Positions 53,964 through 64,000 of a DNA stretch of 64,000 nt are shown here, piece after piece. Origin of the DNA: Lepidodermella squamata (taxonomy: Eukaryota > Gastrotricha). The stretch lies in contig JBLDXI010000034.1 of assembly GCA_047495785.1 (NCBI GenBank), positions 434,001 to 498,000 of the forward strand, written 5' to 3'. The first letter of the stretch is position 1. Every line of letters begins with the position of its first letter. The notes under the pieces were generated by a model that saw only the letters and a program-made list of their open reading frames with translations, was not told the origin of the DNA and did no database searches. Made by a program: the position numbers and the translations under genes.

Positions 53964-54329
53964 GTTGGAAATTCAAAAAATCAAGCGCTTTTTTTCAATA
54001 AAATTTCAATAATTTTGCTTTATATTTTATGAGTAGGTCCAAATATTTGCACCACTAAAACTGCGGGGCACTAAATTTTTGATGTTCTTTGAGTTCGAGG
54101 TGTTTTCGTTGTTGACCGTTTTTGCCATAGGATGTTTTATTTCAGCTACCTGGCGCCCTCAATGTATTGGCTTCCTCGACGGCTGATATTGAAAAAATCA
54201 CTGATTTTTTGTAAAATCGATACTTGGATCGATCGACATCGGGTCTGCAGGCGTAGAACTCATTAACAATCAACAGATCGGCATATTTCAACATGGATAA
54301 CTGATTTCATCAAATGGTTCAGAAAATTG
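53964..54329. other. Intergenic stretch
   Basis: Includes the third copy of the 'gctgatattgaaaaaatcactgattt' repeat (54183-54215). No gene. Confidence 0.4.
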
Positions 54330-54583
54330 CCGGCGCCTTTGGGGACATCTCGGGTCATCTTGGTGAACTCACTCGATCTCTAACTGTAGCACCTGGAAGC
54401 TATTGATTTTCAAATTCCCCTTACTCGTTTGGTAATGAAATGGTAATTTAGAGAGTTCATCTTGCCCATGATCTCTCTTAAAGATCATTTCTTTACTAAA
54501 TCAAATACGGGGAATTCGAACGTCTGCAGTTAGAGATCGAGAGAGTTCACCAAGATGACCCGAGAAGTCCGCAAAGGCGCCGG
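54330..54583. mobile_element. 254-bp palindromic MITE
   Basis: Arms run CCGGCGCCTTTGGGGACATC / complement with about 70 bp of near-perfect inversion, including GGTCATCTTGGTGAACTC. Inner parts are partly inverted (AATTCCCC/GGGGAATT). No coding capacity; target duplication not clear. Confidence 0.8.
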
Positions 54584-55341
54584 TGGGGCAAAAAGGCGAT
54601 TTTTCTGACCTTTCATTTGGCGGATAGGGCGTTAGGTGGCATAAAAAAGTGGTCGCATGCCGCAGCATTTGCAAATTCGGCTCAAATATGTAAATTCACA
54701 ACGGGGAGATTGTTAGTTTCCTATCTGTTACAGTGTTGTCTATATGTATCCAACCCCACAAAGGAATTCAAAGGTAACTGACTCAGGGTATTCCGGACAT
54801 AACAGCTCAGTGTGAATATTCTCATGCGAATTGAGGTCAAAGTTCACATTGAAGCGAGATGATGATTTAAAGAAAAAGAAAAAGAAAATAAATGAAATTT
54901 TACAATAAATAGTTTGTTAAATTCCCAGTGGTAGAGTTTGATAAATTAGAATTTTTTTCTGTAATTACCGATTACTGAATTTGCTCATCCGGATACGATT
55001 AGACAAGAGCTGATATCTTTATCCTTCGAAGAATTATTTATCTTCCATTTTCCATTCAGCACTGAAAAGCAAAATGTAGCAAATGTTTCGCTTTTTCTCA
55101 GGAATTGCAAAATAGATAGACTACAACCAAAGATAAAACCTGAGCAAAACGGTTCTACCGGCACACGGCACACTTTAGAAATATACAAGCACGGCATACT
55201 GGCTGGTATGTTATATGATAAGACGAGCTCCTAATCGCCGCAAAACGACAGAAATTGCACTTATGTCAAGCTTTCATCATGTTCTCTATTTCTTAAGGCC
55301 TATTTTTTGTCTCAGCCATCAAATTCAACCAAGAATTGAAT

Positions 55342-58300
55342 ATGGATCCAAGGAGGCATCCATCTATGTCGGGGTTCACCTTTGTTAAAAACTTGGGTGA
55401 TGGCCGCCTACGAAAATCTGTGTTGTACAAACATAGCGGGCGTAAACAAGAGCGAGTGGTTTTCAAAGAAACCAACTTGACTATCCTTCGAAACGAATTT
55501 CGAAACGACTTCGATAGAATTGCTGAACTTCTGAACGAAAGAGTGAGTTTTAAGTTCTACGAATTGTAGATTTTCGATTCAAAATCATCATGAGGGTAGT
55601 GAGAGGTTACTTCAATGAGGGATTAACCTGGTGAAACGGCCGGCTAACTCCTATAATTTATGTAGTAACAAGTATGTTTCAAAATCGCAGGATTCGTTAA
55701 TGGCCAGTATCAGCCATGCAAACATAGCCAAGATTTACAACGCTTTCGAAGGTTTGCAATCCAGTTTTTCGAATTATCCTAAAAATTTTGACATAGAGGA
55801 ACTCCAAGGTTCTCGCATGAGATACTTGGTGATGGAGTTTTGCGATGGTGGAAGCTTCGAACGCCTGATCTTGACTGAGACTGCACCCATCCCTGAAATC
55901 ATGCTTCAAATATGGTCGCGTCAACTCGTATCAGCTTTGGTTTATCTTCACGGCCGAAGAATCGTTCATCGCAACATAACGACAAGCAATGTACTTCTAA
56001 CAAAAGACCGCGGCACAGCGAAACTAGCTGATTTAGGAATCATTGAGAAATTAGACATGTAAGATTGCAAAGTAGCGTTCACTCGGTGTCAAGCTTGATT
56101 GTCTAATCAGTTGTTCGAAAATGACTGCTCTAGCGAAGTGGAGGACTTCCCCTCCGGAGGTATGGAACGGTCAACCGAAATCATCTGCAAGTGATGTCTG
56201 GTCGCTGGGATTTGCGCTCTTCAAATTAGCCAACTTCAAAGAACCAGTATGAGAAATAACCTAAGTGATTAGTTTTTTTTTGAAACTCAAATAATTTCCC
56301 AGATCGACTCGACAGGTGATATCATGAGGTAAAGCTGGGGAGTTGAATTCAGTGTTCAGTGGTCGCAAGCTACATTTTTTTATATTTATTTTGATATAGT
56401 AAAAACCCTTTGAAACCATTTGAGTCCTCTCCTGGCTATTCCTATGAATTCCGCGGTTTTGTTATGATAATGCTCGCTAGGAATCCAGGTGATCGGCCGA
56501 ACTCAAGTCAGCTTCAAGCCAGTATATTTCTGCGGAAATCAGCGCCCATGCAGTATACAAAGGTTTCATTACTTTCTAAATAATCTGAATTCTCGCTTGA
56601 ACCCTAATGCATCGTTGCTTTTATTCTCCAGTCAGTCGGTCAACCCAGCCTAGGGGATGTTGAGGTAGCTACAGATTTGTCCACTGTTGATTCAGGCTTT
56701 TGAGCTTTGCCAGGAGCTGTTTAAATGTGTACGGCAGAAAGACGTGTTGAAATTGGTGCAACTGCTGTTGAACAGGGACCTAGGTCTTAGCCCTGATTGC
56801 AAAGACACCATGGGGCGTCCTCTGTTGTATCTTGCTGCTGAGACAGGCTACAGCGACATTGTGGAAACTCTGGTCAGGCAATTCAAGGCAGATGTTGAAG
56901 TTAGAAACAAAAATGGCGCGACTCCACTGTGGGCCGCCGCCAAGAATGGCCACGTCGAGGTGGTGAAGATGTTGGCTGGCGAGTTCAAGGCCGAAGTTAA
57001 TTATGCCAACAGTGCCCTTGAGACGCCACTGTATGTCGCAGCCAAGAATAACAAACTCGAGGTGGTGACGATGTTGGTTGGCACGTTCAAGGCCGTCGTG
57101 AATAAGGCCGCAAATGATGGTCGTACGCCACTTTTTATAGCCGCCCAGGAGGGCCACGTCAAGGTGGTAGAAGCACTTGCTGGCCACATAGCCGCCCAGC
57201 AGGGCCACGTCAAGGTGGAAGAGGCACTTGCCTCGGTTAATGATGCAAAGAAAGCATTGACTGAGGCCGCTGATAAGAAACATTTCGATGTTGTCGATAT
57301 CTTGTTCACGAAATTCGGAGACAAAATCGACGCCGCTGTCAGACACGATGCAATCGAAAAATCTATGCTCGCAGAGCATCCTGGGATTCGACCGACGTCT
57401 AGTCAGCTTCGATTCAGTTATTTTTTTCTGAATTCGGCACCTATGCGGTATACAAAGGTATGATCAATTTCCCCCACCTGAAATCTGTTGCAATCATGCA
57501 TTGTTCCTTTCCTTCTTCAGCCGGACCATTCATCCGCCGAACCCAAGCAAGAGATTGTTAAGGTAGCTCCGAATTATTTTACACTTGATTCAGTTGTTAG
57601 TAATTGAAATTTCCAGGAGTTATTTGACTGTGTACGGGGGAAGAAAGATGTTTTAAAATTGGTGCAGCTACTGTCGAACACAAACCTCGGTCTTACCCCT
57701 GATTGCAAAGACGAAAAGGGCTTCCCGCTTTTATACCAGGCTGCTCGAAACGGCTACAGCGACGTTGTGGAAACTCTTGTCAGGCGATTCAAGGCAGACG
57801 TTGAAGTTCGTACTGCATATGGCGCGACACCACTGTTTGCAGCCGCCTTCAATGGCTACGTCGAGGTGGTCCGGATGTTTGCTGGCGAGTTCAATGCCGA
57901 CGTGAATTCTACCACTACTGATGGTCGTACGCCACTGTACATCGCCGCCCAGAATGGCCACACCGAGGTGGTCCGGATGATGGCGAACGAGTTCAAGGTC
58001 GATGTTAATTTTGCCACCAATGATGGCCGTACGCCACTGTTCACCGCTGCCTTCAATGGCCACATCGAGGTGGTGAGGCTGTTGGCTGGCGAGTTCAATG
58101 CTGATGTTAATTCGGCCGATAAGGGTGGCTATACGCCAGTGTACGTCGCCGCCTTCAATGGCCACGCTGACATTGTGAGGCTTTTGGCTGGCGAGTTCAA
58201 GGCCGACGTGAATAGGGCCGAAAAAGATGGACTTACACCACTGTACGCCGCCGCCTTCAATGGCCATACCGACATTGTGCGGATTTTAGCTGGCGAGTTC

Positions 58301-58840
58301 AAGGCCGATGTTAATTCGGCCAACTATCATGGCTTTACGCCACTCTTCGTCGCCGCCGAGAAGGGTCATGCCGAGGTGGTGAGGATGTTGGCTGGCGAGT
58401 TCAAAGCCGATATTAATTTTGCCGCGAAAGATGGCTGTACACCTCTGTACTTCGCCGCCCAGAAGGGCCACGCCGACATTGTGAGGATGTTGGCTGACGA
58501 GTTCAACGCTGACGTTGATTCCGCCAGCAATGATGGCGTGACGCCATTGTACATGGCTGCCCAGAACGGCCACGTCGAGGTGGTTGAGGCGTTAGCTGGC
58601 CTATTTAAAGCCAACGTGAATGCTGCATGTAATGACGGCATGACACCGTTGATGGCAGCCGCATATAAGGGCCATCACGATGTTGCTGAAGTCCTCCTCA
58701 CGAAATTCGGAGCCAATATCGACGCCGTAGATCGCAGAAATAAGACAGCCATAGATTGGGCCCATAACTGCGATGAAGGTGTTTCCGCTGATGCCAAGAA
58801 CGAGACTATCGTAATATTCGAGCGGACTAAGTCAAAATAG
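55342..58840 (+). CDS. Pseudokinase-ankyrin protein, copy 3, internally duplicated
   Basis: Exons 55342-55542, 55691-56058, 56111-56246, 56303-56328, 56400-56562, 56632-56664, 56714-57457, 57521-57562, 57617-58840 (978 residues, all joins in frame). Order: pseudokinase domain (HRN for HRD; KLADLG; DVWSLG), linker, about five ankyrin repeats, then a second copy of the kinase C-tail (RPTSSQLRFSYFFLNSAPM), the linker, and about ten more ankyrin repeats. The 49-nt and 54-nt linker introns (56665-56713, 57563-57616) contain stops, which shows that the matching segments in copies 1 and 2 are introns too. The 23-nt intron of copies 1 and 2 is absent here; the region is continuous coding. No element insertions interrupt it. 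Confidence 0.83.
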
Positions 58841-59234
58841 CCTACCGTCGAACATCAATCTAGTCTCTAGTCAGATTCACTCTAAACTTATCTGGAAACC
58901 AGGATAAAAAGTCACGAGCATCATTTTTGCAATGATTGAAACGCTCGCGTTGGTGAAGAGAAAATTTGGCCTAACCCCAAGCCATTGCACGTCAAACACG
59001 AAGCTGAACTATAGTCATGTTCCTGCAACGATTTTAGTTTTATTATATTGCAGCATGGCAGGTGAAAACTTAAAGCATAAAAATGACTAAATAAAGCAAG
59101 TAATAGAGCATCTGATATCAACACAACAATCAACAATTCACATGTGTCGAGTTCACATCTGGAGCCATGAGAGAAGCAATGAATAATGAATCAGAAGGTT
59201 TTTTATAGCTGCCACATTCCTTACAAAATGCATA
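58841..59234. other. 3' flank of copy 3
   Basis: No gene seen apart from the UTR; the reverse-strand frames in it are not conserved. It ends at the CCGTAA-ended element. Confidence 0.4.
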
Positions 59235-60049
59235 CCGTAAGGCGGTCTTACTTCGGACAGGGTAACTTCGGACACTTTTGACTTTGAACTGGAGTTTCTT
59301 CTCAACCCCGGTGAATATGGAAGCCATTCAAATTGCAAAAGATAGCCCTGAGTCATGGCTTTCAAATTACACCAGCAACATTGAAAACAGATAAGTATGC
59401 GAAGAATAGTCCAACTTCTTGGCAGTCATGTCCCGCGACCCAAAATTGCTAACTTTTCACCAGGTAGGTATTTTTTGCTGGAGAGAAGCGGAAAAGATAG
59501 AGCACCATCGATTTAGTAATGCTGTCATGTTCAAACCAATTTTTAACGAAAATTTTGATCAGGAAATACTTTAGAAAACAAATGTAGTCCCGGGTAAGTT
59601 CGGACAGCTTCAAACTACGGCAAATTCAAAAAGATGTCAATTGACCTTGACATTTTTTAAACTCCATATTTTATTGAGAACAGCACTAAGCTGCGTTGGG
59701 AGCACAATTCAATATTGAGGGTTCAAATCCCTCATCATGCATTTTGGTTTTTTTTCAAGTTTTTTTTTCTTAAATCTGCTCACAAATTTTATCTCGCTTT
59801 AATGTGAACTTTGACCCCAATCTAATCACATTGAGCTGTCCGAAATTACCCCAGTTGTGTCCGAAGTTAGCCGGGCCAGTTTTCCTTTAATACCTGTACG
59901 GGAAAAAAAAGAAATTTTCCGGAGTTGATACTAGAATATGCAGTTTTTCAAGGCGCATCTTTTGACATAAAGCCCCTCAAAAAATTCGTTCACCTCGAAA
60001 AACTAAGCCCCAAAAACACGTTTTTGTCCGAAGTAAGACCGCCTTACGG
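59235..60049. mobile_element. CCGTAA-ended TIR element, full-length copy with tRNA-like insert
   Basis: Ends CCGTAAGGCGGTCTTACTTC and its complement, flanked by TA. Internal words 'gtaacttcggacac' and 'gtccgaagttag' match the element at 19071-19852. It contains a tRNA-like stretch at 59680-59739 with B box GGTTCAAATCC (59720-59730). No transposase frame. Immediately followed by a second CCGTAA-ended element. Confidence 0.8.
59680..59739 (+). other. tRNA-like stretch with B box, inside the TIR element
   Basis: Weak D-arm-like 'ctgcgttgggagc' followed by a TpsiC-like arm: 'tgagggttcaaatccctca' forms a 5-bp stem with B box GGTTCAAATCC. The 3' end runs into a T-rich tract, which is what a Pol III terminator looks like. 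Probably SINE-derived. Confidence 0.45.
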
Positions 60050-60053
60050 TATA

Positions 60054-60508
60054 CCGTAAACTACAGTATAAAGGCCGCATCCTGAATAAAGGCCGCACCC
60101 GAATAATCGCCGCAAAAACACCCCATTTTCAACAATTTGGCAATAATAAAGGCCGCGCGCGAATAATCGCCGCACTTAACAGCGATTAGCAGTCACCCTC
60201 AATGAAACACTTGGGGTGACTCCGAGTAGACGGATTATCCGCACTTCTTAGCGAATATGTAAACTCATAGCGCTAGCTGCAGATCTTGATTACAGTGAGA
60301 TCCGGCCTCTGGCGCACCTGTTACACCCGTTAGTAGTGAATAAACTGCTAGTTCAGCGTGACGGCTGAAAATTCAAGAAAATAAAGGCCGCACTCGAATA
60401 ATCGCCGCACCTTAATAATCGCCGCACCTTAATAATCGCCGCATTTTTCACCCCTTTCTGAAAAATCAGGAAAATTAATCGCCGCGGCCTCTATACTGTA
60501 GTTTACGG
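60054..60508. mobile_element. Second CCGTAA-ended TIR element, GGCCGC-rich
   Basis: Ends CCGTAAACTACAGTATA and its complement, flanked by TA. The interior is made of about twelve copies of AATAATCGCCGCA / AAAGGCCGCA. It abuts the preceding element with only TATA between them, so one was probably inserted at the end of the other. Confidence 0.8.
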
Positions 60509-61216
60509 TACCTTAACCATCAAACATCGCCGGATCATGACACCAGAAAAAGACCATGGGCTCCTGGGGTCTGACCGGGCCCAGCGGGGCCCTTGATGGT
60601 AAGGGACCCCGTTTAGCTTTCCATTTTAGTTGCAAACATGCAATGAGAGGATGCTGACAGAGATCCGACAAGGTCCAGCTCTGAGGGGGGTAAATCGAGC
60701 ATTTAAACCCAAAATTCGCAAATCAACAGGGGGGACCCTTACGTTTTTCTGAAATTTTCGAAGGCCAGGGGGTTTGTTTAACCCCCTTACTCTCGGATCA
60801 CTGCTGGAAATTTGAAAAAAGTGAGACTTTAGATCATTATTTGATGACAAATTTTGAAATTTAGAGTTATAGACGCTTAATCTTTATCTTTCAAAACATT
60901 ATTCATCTTCCATTCAAATCCAAATTTTCGCTTTTCTCTAGAACTGCAAGATAAATTAACTTCAAACAAATCGCTTAAGGATAACATGCGACCTATAACC
61001 AAGACTGCTCTACCGGCACACGTTACACAGAGATAGAAACATATCAGATACCAGCGAATTTTGGCTGGTATTTGATATGATAAAGCAAGTTTCTTATCGC
61101 CAGAACTTGAGAGCAATTGCTTGTTCATATCGTCGCCTATTTCTTGCTTTTATCCTGTTTCCCATTCGCTAAGGCTTATTTTTCTTGTCAGCCATCAAAT
61201 TCAGCTCGGATTGAAT
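60509..61216. other. Flank of the decayed kinase copy 4
   Basis: A GC-rich stretch (60540-60620) then the 5' flank of copy 4, which is similar to that of copy 3 ('ctaccggcacac', 'ggctggtat.t.atatgataa', 'tcagccatcaaattca.ct'), so copies 3 and 4 are close relatives. Confidence 0.5.
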
Positions 61217-62020
61217 ATGGATTCAAGAACGTATCGATCAATGTCACAGTTTACTGTTATTGGGGAGCCCTGGCGTCGTGCCACCTTACGAACATCTATG
61301 TTGTGCGGACGTAATGGGAGTCCTGAAGAACGCGTGGTTATGAAAGAAACCAACTTGACAAACCTTGAAAAGGTCTTCACCGGAATTGGTGAAATTCTCC
61401 GTGAGAGAGTGAGTTTCAAATGCTGAATTCGAATTCCGATCCGAAATTACAATGAGTTTATATGAGTTGAAAGGGTTAGGTTACTTCAAGGAAAAAGGTG
61501 GGATTACCCTGGGGGAATTTACCTGCTAACTCTCAGAATTTATGTATAAATAAAGCCCTAGGGGAGGCCAGTTTCGAGGAAAACTCACATAATCAGACGA
61601 GGCGATTTTTCCGAGAAACTAGCCGTACCGTGGGCTTTATTAGACATAGTGCCCGTGGGGAAGCTATCAACCAAACTGGTAAAACCGGGTTAAAACTGGT
61701 AAAATTGTCACATAGTAAGTGACCAAAAACGAAAAAATTTGAAGAATAAAAAATGCCTTTAATAAACGTTTAAATTTGTTTCTATTCTTATCCTTATTCT
61801 CTATCCTTTCTTGCTTTCACAACGACGTAGCAAGCTCCTTTTAAATCTCACGCAAGCAATCTACGGCCAATGATGGTCTTTCAAAGAACCAGTACGTATT
61901 TGCTAGGATGCTAGGAAATATCCCTGCTTTAACCGTCCCGGGAACGTCGCTATCCCTGACTGAATAACCCAAGTTTTCTCCTTAACTGGGTGAACACTGA
62001 ACCATTTTGAGCCTGATTTT
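61217..62020 (+). pseudogene. Decayed pseudokinase-ankyrin copy 4
   Basis: Exon 1 (61217-61403) is open and matches copies 1-3 over 62 residues (RSMSQFTV... VVMKETNLTNLEK). Then the copy is broken by the palindromic repeat at 61547-61645 and other sequence; a splinter of exon 4 ('tttcaaagaaccagtacg', about 61878-61895) and of exon 6 ('gaacactgaaccattttgagcctg', about 61990-62013) can still be recognised. No ankyrin array survives in the window. Not likely functional. Confidence 0.75.
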
Positions 62021-62149
62021 CGTAAAATTACTTCAAGTATTTATGTGGAAGTATTTATATGAATAAATTCCTTTTATTATTGAGACGTCCCATTCGTTGA
62101 ATGGATGGGCCGAAGCCGTGGGTCCCGAATGAGCGCTTTATATGAATAA

Positions 62150-62370
62150 ATGAAGTAGTTTCGATAGTATCTTCATGAGCATTTTGTTGAGTCCTCGCTG
62201 CGCTCGGGAACACAGGAAATTCGCTTCGCTCAATCAATAATGATATGGAATACTCGCTACGCTCGAAGGGACTCGCTATGCTCGTATAGCCTCGCTTTGC
62301 TCGGCCAAAAACCTTGCCCCGTGATGCTCGCTGCGCTCGCGTTTCACGGCGGGGCAAGGTTTTCGGCGCC
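62150..62370. repeat. CTCGCTNCGCTCG repeats and hairpin
   Basis: About eight variants of CTCGCT(G/A/T)CGCTCG occur on both strands, and at 62303-62368 AACCTTGCCCCGTGA is followed, 40 nt on, by its complement TCACGGCGGGGCAAGGTT, forming a strong hairpin. It lies just after the decayed kinase copy. Confidence 0.65.
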
Positions 62371-64000
62371 CTAATTTCAAAAATTAAAAAATGCACTTTA
62401 AATTTTCGAATTATGTGAATTATGTGAATTATGCTAGCTTCCCCTAGGGCTCTACAGGGTGTTTCATAAAAAACCGAACTCCTATAAAAATGTACTGCTG
62501 CTGCGCGTTATCGATTATTTTCGCGAGCGCATTTTATTCTCCAAAAATGCACCAAAACCGCACGGTCACCGCAAATTATACGCATTTCTCCGAGAGAAAG
62601 CCATGCGGTAGCAGCAACAAAATTCGCGGTGTTTCAGGCACATTTTCAGTTACAGTATGAGTTTTACACGGTGAAAACAAAATTCCTCCGGTGAATTCGC
62701 ATATTTTATTACGATCTACATTTTCACCTAAAGTTTATACGAAAATTCGTTAGTGACAAGTTGTTTGCGGCTTCTCTATTACCAAAAATTCTATTTTTGC
62801 ATCAAAATCAGCAAATAAACCGCCATTTTTATTGAACGGATGGCCCCTTTCAAACGCAGCGCGACGAAGTCCTGACCGTTCGCGCTCCGGTATCGAGCCC
62901 GACTGGGAAGCGGGTCTGCCCGGATCCCAGATTTTGCTTAATGGAATGAATTCAAACAAATACCGCAATAGTGGACAGAGGGGACACAGGCAAGGGCATA
63001 TGTCAATCCGAGTGCGGCGGAGTGAACAATAGGTAGGTAAAAGTGTATTTATGTGCACTTCTAGCTCCGCCGAGCTCGGGCATCGGCATGATACTCAAGC
63101 GAAAAGAGCGATGATCAGTTCCACACTATGGCCAGATTCGGGGGTTCCACACTAGGACAGCCCAAGTACGGCGAGAACCCAACGTTTTCCGCCGCACTCG
63201 AGCCGACACCTCGGCTGGCACGTGGGCAGTCTAACGAGAATTGGTAAAATTCGTTGAATTTACAGTGTCGCATACAGGCATGTTCTAGGGAAACCCGAGC
63301 GCGGAGTGGCAAAGCGCCGTTATCCAACCGCACACAGGCCGGCTAAAACGCGAACTGGCCGAAATCGGGCTTTGGATAGGGCCCCAACACCAAACAGCGC
63401 TAAGAGCTTTTCCATCACAGAAAATTGAAGTTGTTCCAATCCAATCCATTCTTTTGGACGGACAAGCCGCCATTCATGTATAACATGCTGGGAGTGGAAG
63501 CTATGACGCGATTGTTATCCGACGACGCTGAATCTAAGATATTATATTTCGAAACTAGGGATTATCAGAAGTATTAACCACCAATGTAGTGCTAAAACAT
63601 GCCAACCAAAGACCAAACAATATGAGGCATAAGGCATATTTGGTTATAAAACAATGGTCAGAGTTTTTGTCGGAACGGTTCGGTCAGAACGCGCACGAGT
63701 CTACTGTGAGAAATGCGGACGCGCACTTCTTATGCATGAAAAGCAATGGGCGAATGCACCAAAGCAATTTATTTCGTTGAGAAAAAGACGAAAGAGCATT
63801 TTCTTTAAGCATAAGCACAATAGCAGCACATCGCGTTGTTGTCGGTCAGTAGTAACAAATTTTCGGCCGATCACTCGTGTCTCAGCGGCGAATTATTACG
63901 CCGCATATGCCCAGTGCACGCGAATCCGCATGGATCCACATTGCTCTCTTTGTGGTATACGATATAGTTTTGGCAGATGTCCGTACTCACGATGTAAAAT
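62371..64000. other. Right-hand 1.6 kb, no gene
   Basis: An element end resembling mariner (CAGGGTGTTTCATAAAAAAC, 62454-62475) appears. Words 'ggccgaaatcggg.ttggatagggccccaac' near 63360 resemble 'gggccgaaatcggacttgggcccca' near 46880. Neither strand carries a convincing gene; the short frames here lack family motifs. Confidence 0.4.

Noticed and set aside
62832-63032. Forward and reverse short frames in the GC-rich right end
   Set aside because: No family motif, no splice partners; composition alone explains them.

Overview
This window is animal nuclear DNA. Genes are broken by spliceosomal introns, mostly about 45-70 nt. Splice acceptors are usually TTTCAG or TTTTAG, with a minority ending AAG. 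The window encodes two-pore K+ channels, a Cys-loop receptor, a class-C-type GPCR and a collagen, plus a tRNA-Ser(GCT). Short introns and acceptor style resemble nematodes and other compact-genome invertebrates, but nothing here fixes the phylum. All exon joins below were made by eye from reading frame, splice dinucleotides and paralogue comparison.

1-21,000: a segmental duplication zone. A unit of about 7 kb (3' end of an unknown gene, an NmrA/HSCARG-like NAD(P)-binding gene, a pseudokinase-ankyrin gene) occurs twice, at about 560-6400 and 7434-14640. Two more NmrA copies follow, giving three intact copies and one wrecked copy. The copies differ by nested inverted-repeat elements, so several insertions can be dated relative to one another and their empty sites seen.

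21,000-32,000: a secreted collagen-like protein, an unknown secreted helical protein, and on the minus strand a DUF1295 steroid-reductase-like membrane enzyme whose 2.15-kb intron holds AT-hook-like coding sequence on the other strand. Then about 2.8 kb of repeats and the tRNA.

32,000-36,000: a 1091-residue STAND NTPase with two P-loop domains and C-terminal ankyrin repeats.

36,000-50,000: membrane and secreted proteins: two paralogous K2P channels, a Cys-loop receptor subunit, a single-exon receptor with periplasmic-binding-protein ectodomain and 7TM, a six-cysteine knottin-type peptide, a sushi/bulb-lectin protein, a tandem pair of tiny basic secreted proteins, and an MFS transporter.

50,000-64,000: an unknown four-exon gene with a transposon holding a tRNA-like sequence in its intron, a His-rich tail-anchored protein, the third and longest pseudokinase-ankyrin gene (internally duplicated), a run of CCGTAA-ended elements, and a decayed fourth kinase copy.

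The most striking sequence-level result is a set of 23-nt introns in two unrelated genes. One of them has been enlarged to exactly 517 nt in a paralogue by a 494-bp palindromic element. Functionally, the pseudokinase-ankyrin family, the STAND NTPase, the lectin, the knottin and the small basic peptides would fit a defence or surface-recognition role, but that is inference only.
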